DNA of 64,000 nucleotides, taken from Carya illinoinensis (Eukaryota; Streptophyta; Magnoliopsida; Fagales; Juglandaceae). A program made the position numbers and the translations under genes. The DNA lies in contig NC_056759.1 of NCBI RefSeq assembly GCF_018687715.1, forward strand, positions 27,562,885 through 27,626,884, given 5' to 3'. Every line of letters starts with the position of its first letter. Positions within the stretch are counted from its first letter, which is position 1. The notes below the pieces were generated by a model, which was not told the DNA's origin, searched no databases, and saw only the letters and a list, made by a program, of their open reading frames with translations. Below, piece after piece: positions 33,836 through 44,392 of this stretch.

Positions 33836-35854
33836 TGTGACGCCCCCAAATCCCCATGCACGGACACGGGAAAATCGAGACTTCCGGATGATGACATCAC
33901 GGGTCATCATCCTATCGACGAGTGTCAAGTGTGTGTAAAAGCAACGAATGTGCACGAGAAACACGCAGCGGATAAGCAAAGTCAATACTAAGTACCAGAA
34001 TTTTTCTTGTTTAATACAAAGCTGTTCAACACATACATAAATAAATATTACAAAACCCAAATATAGTTTTAAACCAAATATAAGACATAAACTTCAGCAC
34101 CCCGGCGGAGCCGCATCCTCGGGCTCAACCTCCTCATCCTCATCCTCGATCTCTGCACCAAAATCTACGGTACCAAAAATGGTGCCACAGGTAAACAAAA
34201 CCCAAACACCACCAGATAAAAATATATAGAACTCAAACAATATGCATGAAGTGATGCCAATGCACAAAACCCATAAAATCATATTTTTCCACACACGCCA
34301 AAAATCTCATTTGACCCAAAAACATAACCTTTCCAAATATCACACCAAAAGTCCCATTTGGCCCATATCAAACTCAATCCATTAACCAATTAAATCCGTA
34401 TGCACCATGACCTCCCCTAGGGGTCATCCGCACACCCTGGCTCCAGTGCCACACCGCAGGTAACGACCACGCATGTGACACTTAAACGAGCGATGCCCAG
34501 TTCCGCGCCCCGCACGTTCATAGCCAAGCATCCTCTAGCCCTCACCAGCGAAGGGTCACGGAGTCGATGCGTAGAGCAATGCTAGGTTCCGCGCCCGGCG
34601 TGTTCGTAGCCAAGCATCCTCTAGACCCCGCTCCCGTCGTCGTCCAGCGACAATCTAAGGGACGTCACTCGGTATATTACGCTCCCGAGTAACTAGAGGA
34701 GCTCCACCGAGATAATAACTCATCCCGGCTTGGGCTCGTGAGACACACGCACCCGAAAATCCACTTGCACCAATAAAACAGGATTTTCTCAAATTAAATA
34801 AAACGCACGTGCATGCACCATGTAAATGCACAAAACAATCAACCAACCATAAATCAATAAATCAAGCAACTCCATCCTCTATCAATCCGACTCCCGAACT
34901 CCTCGAACTCAGTCCGGAATCAGTCAACCAACAGATAATAATTATTGAATGAGCAAAATATATTTAAATCTAAAAGTAGGGTTTGAAAAATACTTACAGT
35001 GCTATATGGTATTTTTAGAAAACACGCGGCGTTGCAAACGGCGGAAGGAAAGCAACGTAACAACGAAATTTCACTGTGGCTGTGGGTTGTAAAATACCCA
35101 CTTTTGAACGGGGATAAACCAAGGCTCGAGATTGATAGGAAATGGTCTAAGGATATTTATGAAGCTAGTGGAAGTGGAGTTTGGCCGTGGGTGGCGGCGG
35201 AAATGGCGGAAGAAGGGCCGAAATGCCCAAAATGGAAACTAGCTCGTGGGAGCTGTTCCGGTGGCTGTTAGAGGCCGGAAATGGGTGGGTTAGGACAGCA
35301 AGGAGTCGGTGATGAAGTGGTGAAGAGGTGGTGGCCGGAGGTGGAGTGACGGCGGCAGATCGGAGCAAAAACCGTGTAACTTGATGGGCTTTTTCCGGCT
35401 AAACGGCGGCTCCGTTGGTGGTGGAATTTTGTGGGGTGATTCACCGGAGGGAGGGGAAGATTTTGGTGGGGGTGGTGTGTCGTACGGTGGCTGGCAGCAA
35501 TGGGTCTGGGCAGAAGAAGCTTCCAGCGTGGGAGAGGAGAGAGAGAGAGAGAGAGAGACGAACCGGGGGGGGTATCACGCGGGAGGGGAGGGGAAAAAGG
35601 AAGGGAAAGAGAAAAAGAAAAAAGGGAAAAGAAAAGATGGAGGGAAGAAATATGGTCCAATCCTCACTCCGGAACTCAAAACAGATCCGCCGAAAACAAC
35701 ATTAAAAACCGTAAAACGACTAAATAAAATAAACACCACATCAAATAAATTAAAAACCAATTAAAATACATTAATTTAAAATAAATAAACCAATATATTA
35801 ATTAAATTAAAAACAACCCTTCAGTAAAAATACACGTAAAAGCGGGTCATCACA
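33836..35854 (-). repeat. Gypsy-type solo LTR inside Copia 2 gag
   Basis: 2019 bp beginning TGTGACGCCCCCAAAT and ending GGGTCATCACA, flanked by TTATT/TCATT. No internal retrotransposon genes, so it is a solo LTR left by LTR-LTR recombination. Removing it together with one flank leaves the gag reading frame continuous across the junction, which confirms the boundaries. It is the same family as 1-1144. Interior features: a GA microsatellite at about 35537-35558 and a GC-rich block 35020-35660 with open frames on both strands but no recognised domain. Confidence 0.9.
34094..34294 (-). other. LTR-internal reading frame, second copy
   Basis: 66 codons ending in the same hydrophobic segment (CILFEFYIFLSGGVW) and acidic tail (EIEDEDEEVEPEDAAP, then Pro-Gly-Cys) as the frame at 575-889. 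The N-terminal part differs because the frame is interrupted upstream. Function unknown. Confidence 0.25.
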
Positions 35855-35859
35855 TCATT
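35855..35859. repeat. target-site duplication of solo LTR, right copy
   Basis: TCATT, paired with TTATT at 33831-33835. Confidence 0.7.
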
Positions 35860-36382
35860 GGAGTCGCACGGGTGGTGACTGAAATGAAAAAGGACTCAAA
35901 TTCTAAGCTAAGGGCATTTAGGAGGTAAGAAACAACTTCAAAGTCATGGAGTGATTCTCCGGCAGCTGTCATAGTATTGGAGAGAAGACAAACTTTTTGG
36001 TAGTAATCATTGACAAAGAGAGATCCCTTTTTCAGATTTGTGAGTTGGTGATGGATTTGAAAAATTTTGGCTTGGGGCTGAGAAGTGAACATAGTTTCTA
36101 GGGTGACCTAGAGTTCACGGGAGGTGAGAGAAGAAATTGCTTGGGCAAGTATGGGTTCAGTAAGAGAGGAGAGCAGAGTACTAAGAAGGAGTTGGTTTGT
36201 TTGTCACCATTGAAAGTACGCTGGATTGGTTGTGGGATTGAAGAAGGAGATGGGGAAGATGAGACTGAGGGAAGAATTGGAAGGGGAGGAGGAGAGGAGC
36301 CATCGTAAAGTGAAATGACTCTTGGCCATGAAGATAGGGGATTATTTGGGCACGCTAAAGGAGCTTCTTCAACGGGAGCCAA
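35860..36382 (-). pseudogene. Copia 2 gag N-terminal part
   Basis: Frame 35850-36092 (FTSQPQAKIFQIHHQLTNLK, YYQKVCLLSNTM, LLNALSLEFESF) is the UBN2-like gag core. The upstream frame 36098-36382 holds the N-terminal region after a frameshift and a stop near 36110. The extreme N-terminus does not look like normal Copia gag, so the element may be chimeric or truncated there. Confidence 0.7.
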
Positions 36383-36813
36383 TAGGCCATTAAGGCCTTT
36401 AAAAGAAATTCTTCAAAATTTAAGTTAGACTTATTAAAATTAGATTAAATAATTAGTTAAGTTAAGATGTTATTAATTAGAACAAATCATAGTCACATGA
36501 AGCAAGCCAAGCCAAAAACATCAGGACCCACCACACATCTGAATGATTCCAAATTCATACCTCTATGTTCTTTTGTCCAAATCTACTAGAAATATGTGCC
36601 ACAAACTTAGCCTTACCATCTAAATTGTTTAGGAACTTGAAATATGTAGAAGACAATAGGATGACGTACATGAAGGACATGCCCATATGACATACACACT
36701 ACAAGGTTTATTCGGACCAACACAACAACCAATGGATAAATGATGACACTTCCAGTAAAACCCGTCCATATGATGGGACTTTTAGAAAATGATTTCAAGG
36801 AGGAGACGAGAAT
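36383..36813. other. intergenic, nothing recognised
   Basis: AT-rich DNA without a credible frame; no clear Copia 2 5' LTR. Confidence 0.4.
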
Positions 36814-37131
36814 TACTACAACAAATTTACTTTTTATGAGTCAATGACCTGTAAGATCTTATGAGTCAATGACTCATAAGATCTTTATTACAACAGATTT
36901 AATGACCTGTAAGATCTTATGAGTCAATGACTCATAAGATCTTTATTACAACATATTTACTTTTTAGGGACGAAAACTTTCATCTCAGAAGGTTTCAATT
37001 TTGTCTCTAAAAGTCTTTTGGGATTAAATATTTTCGTCTCTAATTTGTCTCAAAAGGTTTTTGGGGACAAATTTAATTTTCATCCAAAAAAAATATTTTT
37101 TGAGATGAAAAGTGTCATTTTCATTGTAGTT
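36814..37131. mobile_element. small CACTA-like non-autonomous element (candidate)
   Basis: Left end TACTACAACAAAT at 36814 and right end TTTCATTGTAGTTG near 37131 are degraded versions of CACTACAA...TTGTAGTG termini. Inside are the repeated GGGACGAAAA/CATCTCA/CGTCTC words common in plant CACTA derivatives. No 3-bp target duplication is clear. It contains the tandem palindromes listed separately. Confidence 0.4.
36843..36957. repeat. two 58-bp tandem units, each with a 33-bp palindrome
   Basis: Units start with AATGACCTGTAAG at 36843 and 36901. Each holds a perfect palindrome (36853-36885 and 36911-36943) with 16-base arms AAGATCTTATGAGTCA around a single A. The arms carry TGAGTCA, the GCN4/Opaque2-type bZIP core, so each unit has two in inverted orientation. 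Confidence 0.85.
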
Positions 37132-37319
37132 GTGGGCAAGTTTTTCTTAAACTTGCGCTCTGAAATTACCCCAATGTCCCTATATATTAATGCAAATATC
37201 CATCAATTCACTCAACAAATTGATTAGTCATTGACCATACAATTATTTAATAATAAAGTAATAAGATAAAGTAAATAAATTGCATAACATCAAGATTGCT
37301 AATGAAGAAAAACCTTTTA

Positions 37320-38037
37320 AAGAACTCTTTAAAGGTAGAACCCTATGGGACAGCCAAACCCAAAAAAGTCGATTTTATTATTTGAAAATCAGTTACATGC
37401 AATTTTTAATTACAAAACCTTTGTCAATTGATACTCTTACTTGACCAGACAAATGACTCGTTTCCCTCGACTGCAGTAGCAGTCAAAACCTCTGATGATT
37501 TTCAAATATTGGCTTTTCTCCTGTAACTCTGGTAGCTGAATCATGATCACGCTATCTGAATCTTGAATCAATGATCAAGCTCTTTAAGAGAAACAATATG
37601 AAAATTCTCCAAGCAATTTTCTCACCAAAATATGCATTGGTAAGTGCTCTAAAAAATATCTAGAACTGAGTCTCCATAGTTCTTAGCTAGTACAACAATT
37701 TAAATAGATTTCTAGAAACAGTTTCCAAGTCACAGTGAAATTATGCTGATGACTTGCACCTGATACTTATATTCTCAGAATTTACAGTTTCACATTCAAA
37801 TTCTTTTCTGGATAAGATCTATATCTTAGAACTCGATTTTTGTACTTTTGACTTATTTAAAACACTTCCTAGCAACCTCTAGATAAGATCAAAACAATTT
37901 TAGATAAACTCAAATTATTTTACATTCATCCAAAATATAAATCCCAACATAAGATGAAGTCTATCATCTTAATCACTTAGTCCTATCCAAACTTATCAAC
38001 TTAGTCACCTAGTCATAGCCAAAATCTTGCATCTACA
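37320..38037 (-). repeat. possible Copia (SIRE-like) LTR remnant
   Basis: On minus, the purine stretch CAAATGGGGAGG at about 38040-38052 followed by TTGTAGATGCAAG looks like a polypurine tract and LTR start. The following 700 bp has no coding sequence. The left boundary is uncertain and no partner LTR is visible. Confidence 0.3.
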
Positions 38038-38112
38038 ACCTCCCCATTTGGTGAATTGTTAACAAAAACAATTTTTGATGAATGTAATATATACCACAAC
38101 CAATGGACCAAG

Positions 38113-38128
38113 AAATCGAGTAGAAACT
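38113..38128. repeat. target-site duplication of LINE C, left copy
   Basis: AAATCGAGTAGAAACT, repeated at 38350-38365. Confidence 0.8.
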
Positions 38129-38349
38129 AAGGAGTGGGTATGGTTTTGTTAGACACTAAGGTGTTACTCTCTAGTTTAGTTCAGTGGAAAGTAACTTTTG
38201 TTAGGAGAAGTGGTAACCAGGTTGCTCATGATCTAGCTAAGGAGTCCTTAGAACCAGTTGAGAACTCGGTTGAGTTGGTCATTCGACCTCTTTGTAATCA
38301 TGTTCCATCTTTCCCTTAAAGGTGTATGAAAGTAATGTTTCAAAAAAAA
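38129..38349 (+). mobile_element. LINE C, severely 5'-truncated insertion
   Basis: 221 bp with only the end of a LINE RNase H reading frame (38134-38319: SLVQWKVTFVRRSGNQVAHDL and about 35 further residues to the stop), a 30-bp 3' UTR and a poly(A) tail at 38342-38350. Perfect 16-bp flanking duplication. Typical outcome of abortive target-primed reverse transcription. It is a different lineage from LINE A and LINE B. Confidence 0.88.
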
Positions 38350-38365
38350 AAATCGAGTAGAAACT
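38350..38365. repeat. target-site duplication of LINE C, right copy
   Basis: AAATCGAGTAGAAACT after the poly(A) tail; first bases overlap the A run. Confidence 0.75.
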
Positions 38366-38419
38366 CCAAGCAAATAATCATAAATAAAAAATACTGATAT
38401 AGAACAACGACTAAGATTA

Positions 38420-40150
38420 TGTGGTGCCCCCGACCCCCACATGTGATTTGGTAGGGGTCGCGACACCAGGGTGAGGCCCCATCGGGTCACTTAATTTTAC
38501 ATGCTCCCGAGTGACAAAAAGAGTTCCATCGAGATAATACCCCATCTTGGCTTGGGGTCATGATATGCACGCACCCACAAAAAAATTTCTTTTTACACCA
38601 AAACACAGTTTCACAATACAACCAATATAGAGCATAATTTTAATATCATGCCAAAACAAATATCAATTACAAAAATACAAATGCAAATGCAAGACAGGGT
38701 AGGTATTGGATGGCATGGCATATTACAAACAACACACATCTCAACAAACAAATACCACAGTTGTTACAAATACAACAAATTCACAATTTCCAACTACACG
38801 CGATTTCCAACGCTTCATTCAGCCATTGGCCCACAAATTCGTCACCAACTATGATAAAAATTCCCAACATTTAATAGAGCCCTCAGCCCAATTTCCAAAC
38901 CAGATTGCAATAAGACAATTTCTCAGTGTTAGAAATCTAAGGCCATTGCAAAGTTTTACTTACAATGCTAAAAAGGTAATTCTAGATGATCAAGCATGTG
39001 ACAAATTTAAGTGTTCTGCAGTGTGAGAGAACGTGGGACGCTATGCAGTTAAAAGAGAATAGTTATTCAAAACCAACGTTGCGAAAAACAAGTAAATAGG
39101 GCAAGTGGCAAGTGTCTTACAATGGCAGTGTCCGAAAGGGTGGAACACGGTGGCGGCAATGGAGATACACGGTGACAGGGGTGGATCTCGTCTAAATGGT
39201 GAGGTTTACAACAGGGAAAAATTAAAGGAAAGCATATCCATGGTGACTGTGGGTGAAGGAGGGGATTTTCGCGGCAGTGCACAGTGGGCCTAAGCAGAGC
39301 ATTGGCAAAAGTGAGCTTTTGGCTCACGGGTTGGGTGATAACAGGGGAGGAGGAGGAGGAAGTCAGGATTGGGATGGGGAAGGCCAGAGGGTAGTTGTAC
39401 AACCACTAGAAGGTTGCTAACAGTGGTGTCCCATGGCGGCGTTGGTTGGAAAAGTTTCCTAAGGCTACGGGAAGGTGGATTTTGAAGGGAGAGGAAGAAG
39501 ATGAGATGTGATTTAAGAGAGGGTGAAGTGGCTTGGGATGATTTTCTAAGAGAGGGAGGTTTGGCCTATTTATAGGTTGCAGGGTGGTGCTCAAGGTACA
39601 CAACCATGGTTGCCATTGGGGGTACAAGTGGTGGGAGGTACACAACCATGGCTAGCTTGCAGTAGTGGCATCGCAGCTGCCATGCCTAAGGCCTCACAGA
39701 TTGTAGATGTGGCGAGGTGTGGGTTGGGTGAGAGAGACGGTGGTGGCAGATCGAGAATAGGGTTGGCTATCCTATGGATACATGGTGACAACGTGATGGC
39801 GAAGGGTGGCGGCAAGGAGAAGAGAAAAGAAAAAAAAATGAAAGAGGGGAAGGTGTCTTTGTGCAGTGCATCTAAAAGGGAGAGGGAAAGAGATGGGAAA
39901 CTAGGGCCTCTTCACTCCCTTGCCCCCAAAAAATGTAGTTTTGGGGGTGGGTTTTAAGGGGTTGGGCTTCCACAAGGGCTGGGCCCGAAGTCTCATCCAT
40001 TTCACACCAAAGTCCAACCTAGCAGGGCCCAAAGTCATCAGAAAATAACCAAGTCCACTATCCCACATTTTTTACCCCATTTTACCAAGCAAAGACAAAG
40101 AACAACAAATAATAAATAATAAATAAAAGAAAAATGAAAAAGAAAAGGCC
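38420..40150 (-). repeat. diverged Gypsy-type LTR, same superfamily as 33836
   Basis: Starts TGTGGTGCCCCCGACCCC, parallel to TGTGACGCCCCCAAAT at 33836. The block 38494-38580 (CTCCCGAGT, CCATCGAGATAATA, CGCACCC) aligns with 34680-34760. A GC-rich block with open frames on both strands (39100-39950) corresponds to 35020-35660. The right end is not found, and no target duplication for GATTA (38415-38419) was recognised. Interior central LTR ORF not preserved. Confidence 0.5.
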
Positions 40151-41143
40151 CTCAAAAAGAAATATATGGGTTTCACCTATTAGTACTACAAAATCCACAA
40201 GATCTAATTCAAAGTCTAAACCAACATCAAAATTATGTCCAACCAAAATAAACTAAATTATGTCCAACCATCAAGTAAAAGTTTCTAAAATAATTTTTAC
40301 AAACCAAAATTTAGTTCTCCCCCTCAATATTAAACTATCTTTAACAGAAAAATAAAAAAATTCATTCGACTCCCCCTTAGCAACACATTTACTCCAACTC
40401 CCCCCTAAATTTTACAATACAAAAAAAAGAAAAAAAAAAGAAAAAAAAAAAAGGTCTGCTCCCCCTCAATCTACTCCTCTAGTGTTCTCCATCTCCTCAT
40501 TTTTGTCACTAATTTGACAAGATTTAAACCTCCTCATCATCAGAATCAGGCCCATGTTGACTACCATGTGGGAATATGAAAATAAGACTCTTGAGAAGAC
40601 CCTCCCACAACTATGAAGAACCTCAACTCTACAATATGGGAGTAAAATTAGGAATGACTCAATGAGCATGAATGCATGTAAAATAATTAACAAAATGCTG
40701 AAAAATTTTAGTTAAGATAAAATATCAAACACTTGGTGGCCATATCATGAAAATCGAAATGCATAATGCCGTAACCCACCAAAATCCATCATGAATACAT
40801 AACTTTATTATGAAAAACTTAGAACCCAATCACAATTTATGGAAATCTTCATCCCAACACACCAAATCCAAATAAAACTCTCAACATCCACTACATACCG
40901 AAACTTAATCCCAAAGGGAAAGATATCCAAACCCTAGAAAAAGGGAATAGATGAGAATGAGACGCTCACCAAGGCTTAGGGACTCGAAGATGAAAATCGA
41001 AGCTCGATTTAGTGAGTCTGGTAAACCCTAGGGGACGAGAGGGGCACTTTGTGGATATGGAGTGGGCTCAAGAGACGTGAGAGAATAGGGACAATAACAA
41101 GTGTGGGGGCTTGGCACTAAAAGTTAGAGTCCCACTAATACTT
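40151..41143. other. intergenic, several CT-rich strings, no gene
   Basis: Contains repeated CTCCCCCT-like words (40316-40480), which on minus read as polypurine tracts, and an AATTATGTCCAACCA direct repeat (40224 and 40257 area). Possibly remnant Copia non-coding DNA. No domain. Confidence 0.3.
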
Positions 41144-41352
41144 GGGTATGGTTTAGTAAGTGAGAATTTTAATATGAGAATTTTGAGTTTTAAGATGAAA
41201 TATTAAAATATTATATTTTAATATTATTATTATTTTAGAATTTGAAAAAGTTAAAAAAAGTTGTATTATTTATTATATTTTGTACGAAGATTTTAAAAAG
41301 TTGTAATGATAAGATGAGAATTTTGAATTTGATATGAGAATTTTCTTGGGCC
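41144..41352. mobile_element. AT-rich MITE (candidate)
   Basis: About 210 bp with repeated TGAGAATTTT words at both ends and a TTTTAATATTATTATTATTTTAG core. I recognise the style from very common short elements in Juglandaceae sequence; this is memory, not alignment. Terminal repeats and target duplication are not clear. Confidence 0.35.
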
Positions 41353-43798
41353 AATTTTCTTGGTTTGGTTTGGCCATTTTAGATTACTTTACTATTATTT
41401 ACAAACTAGTTGTTACTATATATTTTACTATTATTTATAAATTATTTGAGATACTCTTAACATCTAAACGTGCTATTATAATTTTGAGCTTTGTTATACG
41501 ATACATAGAGCATTTATATATTGTTAATGTTTGATTGTTTTTAGGGAATTTATATCGATCTATAAATTAACTTATATATATTGTCCACGCTACCATTAAA
41601 ATAAATTACTAGTTAAGATAAATATCATAATAAAAAATTTTAAATTAACTTATATTGGTAATGCGTGTTTTGTAGTCACCTATTTTGAGCGGTGTTTAAA
41701 GTGTTTTGTCCTGCGACAATGGTTTGATACTTGTGAGGGCTTAATAAAGGGTGGCTGGCTGGTGGCTGTTTCACTTCCGCTGCTAAAATTAGAATCTCTA
41801 TTCTCTAAGCCCGATCGAAAGAAGAAAGAAGTTAAAAAAAAAAAAAAAAAAACACTAGAGAGCAAGATATCAAATGGCTTCCTTCACAGGAAGTTGGGCT
41901 GGGCTAAGCTCACTCTATTCTTAGGCCTAGAGGCTTTACAGGCAAAAGCCCGGCCTCTGAACAGGGATAAATATACCTTCCATATATATATATATATATA
42001 TATATATGTTTGTATATGCATTTATGTATGTATATAGCTCTTCAAGTTATGTAGAGATGCCCAAAATATAAAAAATAAAAACAAATACATAGAAATATGT
42101 AAATACAAGTCTTTAGTTTTCCTTCAATCTCAAATATGATTCAATCATTCACCTATGTTTGAAAGGATACTTTTTTTAGTACTCAGGTTATTGTTTGGTC
42201 TTTAGAAAATCGGGTTCATTCAAATGGGGTATTCGAACCTCGTATCCGCACATATTCGAATACGGGTACGATTATATAATGTGATTATCAGGTTAAAAAC
42301 AAGTTAAATTTCAAGGAAAATTTGCCTTATAGATGAAATGATGATTTTGATCTACAAAACTACATCATTTTGTGTTTATAGCCATTCTCTTTGAAAAAAA
42401 AAAAAATTATTGTATAAATTCAGGTATGATCACCTTACAATTCGAATTTTTGAAACTTGAGTATGGTCGAGTACCTGAATGTAGATCCAAGTATAGCTAG
42501 GGTGGTAATCAATTCAGTTCAATCTATTTTTGAACATACTATTAGAACAAATCGGTCTAAGTCAAATTTATAATTCTGATAATCGAAACTGGCATGCTCA
42601 TCTCGAGAACAAAAACTTTTAATTTGTTATTTATTTTTTAATTTTTATTCAATTTATAGGTGTGATTTGGTTTTGAACTTTTTGTTCAGCTGGTTGGTAT
42701 TTTTGACCCAAATGAATAATTCTTTCAGCCCAAATATGACTTTTAGAGCTCAACAAACCATGTATATGTAACTTAATATGCAAGAATAAATAACAATATA
42801 TTAATAACTTAATACTAATATTCATATTTAAAAATAAATTTATATCAAGGAAATATAAATAATAAGATTAAAAATTTATGCTATATTAATTTTATAACAT
42901 CTATAATATATATAGTATATAATATATATATAATATAAAAATTTTAAAAAAATATATATCAGTTCGGTTAGTCTTGCTATTTGCAAGTTAATACGTAAAT
43001 AGACAGTTTTTTATCGATTATATTTATGAAATAAGTTAAGAAAATCAATATTTCTTTTACCCTAATTAATTTGTCAAACTTCCACCACTGACCACACGAC
43101 GGGTACTTCTGGTGTATCAATAAATAGTTTTAGAAATAGGTTTTTCTATTACTAATGTTACTCTTTTTTCTTAAATTGTCATTCTTAAATCTCAATCATA
43201 CAATCTGTTGTGACATATTTTAAGTTGTTTGATATGTCTATTATTTAAATAGACATGCACTTATAATATATCACATCCACAAATATGATTAGATATGATA
43301 TAACATATGATAAAAATGGTATTTTTCAAAAACATTTTATACCTCAACTTCTCTACTGGGGTATTCAACTTTTTGCTAGGTAAGGTTCTCAACCTTAGAA
43401 TAACATGGAAATGTATTTTAACTAATTTATTGTCCAACCTAATGTTTTGAATACTATTTCAGTGACCACTTCGGCCGAGGCATTAAAACGAGATATTTTT
43501 AAGTTGGAAACATATGCATGTACATGAAAATTGAAACCAAGAATTAATGGGGGTTTTGTGTGTATTAAATAATAAATATACTAACGTATTTATTTCTCAA
43601 TCACACAAAAGATTTTCTCAATGTACAAGCAAGATTTTATATATCTTGTGAATATCGATTTTTTTATTTATTTATCATATTCTCATTTGTATGGTTTTTC
43701 TTTATTTTGGAGCCAAAGAAATTGTAATGTTGAGCCAAACAACTGGTCTAGCCTTGTAGCTGCATCCACCATTGCCCTTCAATAGAGATCACCTCTGT
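41353..43798. other. intergenic AT-rich DNA with simple repeats
   Basis: No credible gene. Poly(A) at about 41838-41855, (AT)n at 41982-42007, and a low-complexity AT stretch at 42895-42960. Short open frames here have no domain. Confidence 0.45.
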
Positions 43799-43955
43799 TA
43801 GGGGTGAGCAGGGGCCCCGCCTTTGTGTGCCTGGACAAATTACTCCGTTTGTATGGCAGGGGCCAGGGGTCCCCCCGACTGTATTTGGGGTCTATGGCGA
43901 GGGCGGTATGGGGTAGACCGCCGCCCCGTATACCCCATCCCGCCCCGCCTTTTAA
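43799..43955 (+). mobile_element. hAT-type left end, GC-rich
   Basis: TAGGGGTGAGCAGGGGCCCCGCC at 43799 is nearly the same as the left end of the complete hAT at 47972 (TAGGGGTGGGCAGCGGGGCCCCG). The GC-rich subterminal part stops sharply at 43955, where AT-rich DNA and the viral remnant begin. Its right end may be 51476 (see findings) or may be lost. Confidence 0.55.
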
Positions 43956-43999
43956 TAGTATTATAAATAAATGATTCTGATTCTAGTCAAAAGGAAGAA

Positions 44000-44392
44000 A
44001 TTCCTTCTAACAATCAAATTTGTTTAATACGTCATACTATTCCTCTCAAATGGTTTTCTAAAGTTATTATCATTGTTTGTCATGAATTTGAATTTTCTAT
44101 AATTGCTATGATTGATTCCGACTCAGATATGAACTGTATCCAAGAAGGAATAATTCTTAGTAAATATTATGAAAAATCTACTGAAATATTATTTTCAGCA
44201 AATGGATCTCAGGTGAAAATTAAGTATGAGCTCAATACTACTCATGTTTGCCAAGATAATATTTGTTTTAAAATTCCTTGTGTGCTTGTAAAAAATATGA
44301 CTGACAAAGTCATATTAGGCATTCCTTTTATTTCCTCTTTATATCAATTTCTTTCTGAAAATGATGGTATTACTACTAATCCTTTTGGCTAG
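44000..44392 (+). pseudogene. pararetroviral aspartic protease, fragment
   Basis: Open frame 44108-44392 plus about 100 upstream bases. The start resembles the active-site region of caulimovirid proteases, but the usual Asp-Ser-Gly reads Asp-Ser-Asp at about 44114-44122. A VILGIPFI segment near the end is the second conserved strand. The stop at 44390 separates it from the RT part. Family role: processing of the viral polyprotein. Confidence 0.65.

Larger units (their letters stand above)
30317..36382 (-). mobile_element. Copia 2 retrotransposon, interrupted by a Gypsy solo LTR
   Basis: Minus-strand Copia with gag (36382 down to 35855, continuing 33830-33486), protease/pre-integrase (33486-33010), integrase (32907-32310), linker (32300-31490), reverse transcriptase (31746-31080) and RNase H (31140-30330). 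The solo LTR 33836-35854 splits gag. All parts carry stops or frameshifts, and key catalytic residues are altered. No clear 5' LTR is visible beyond 36382. Confidence 0.8.

Noticed and set aside
35381..35764. Charged Arg/Glu/Lys-rich frames in the solo LTR
   Set aside because: Encoded by a GA microsatellite and purine-rich repeats; three overlapping frames are open at once, as expected of low-complexity DNA.
38134..38319. Small stand-alone protein gene
   Set aside because: It is the tail of a LINE RNase H frame within a truncated insertion with poly(A) and target duplications.
43799..43955. GC-rich block as a CpG-island promoter
   Set aside because: It matches the hAT left end at 47972 and stops sharply at the viral remnant.
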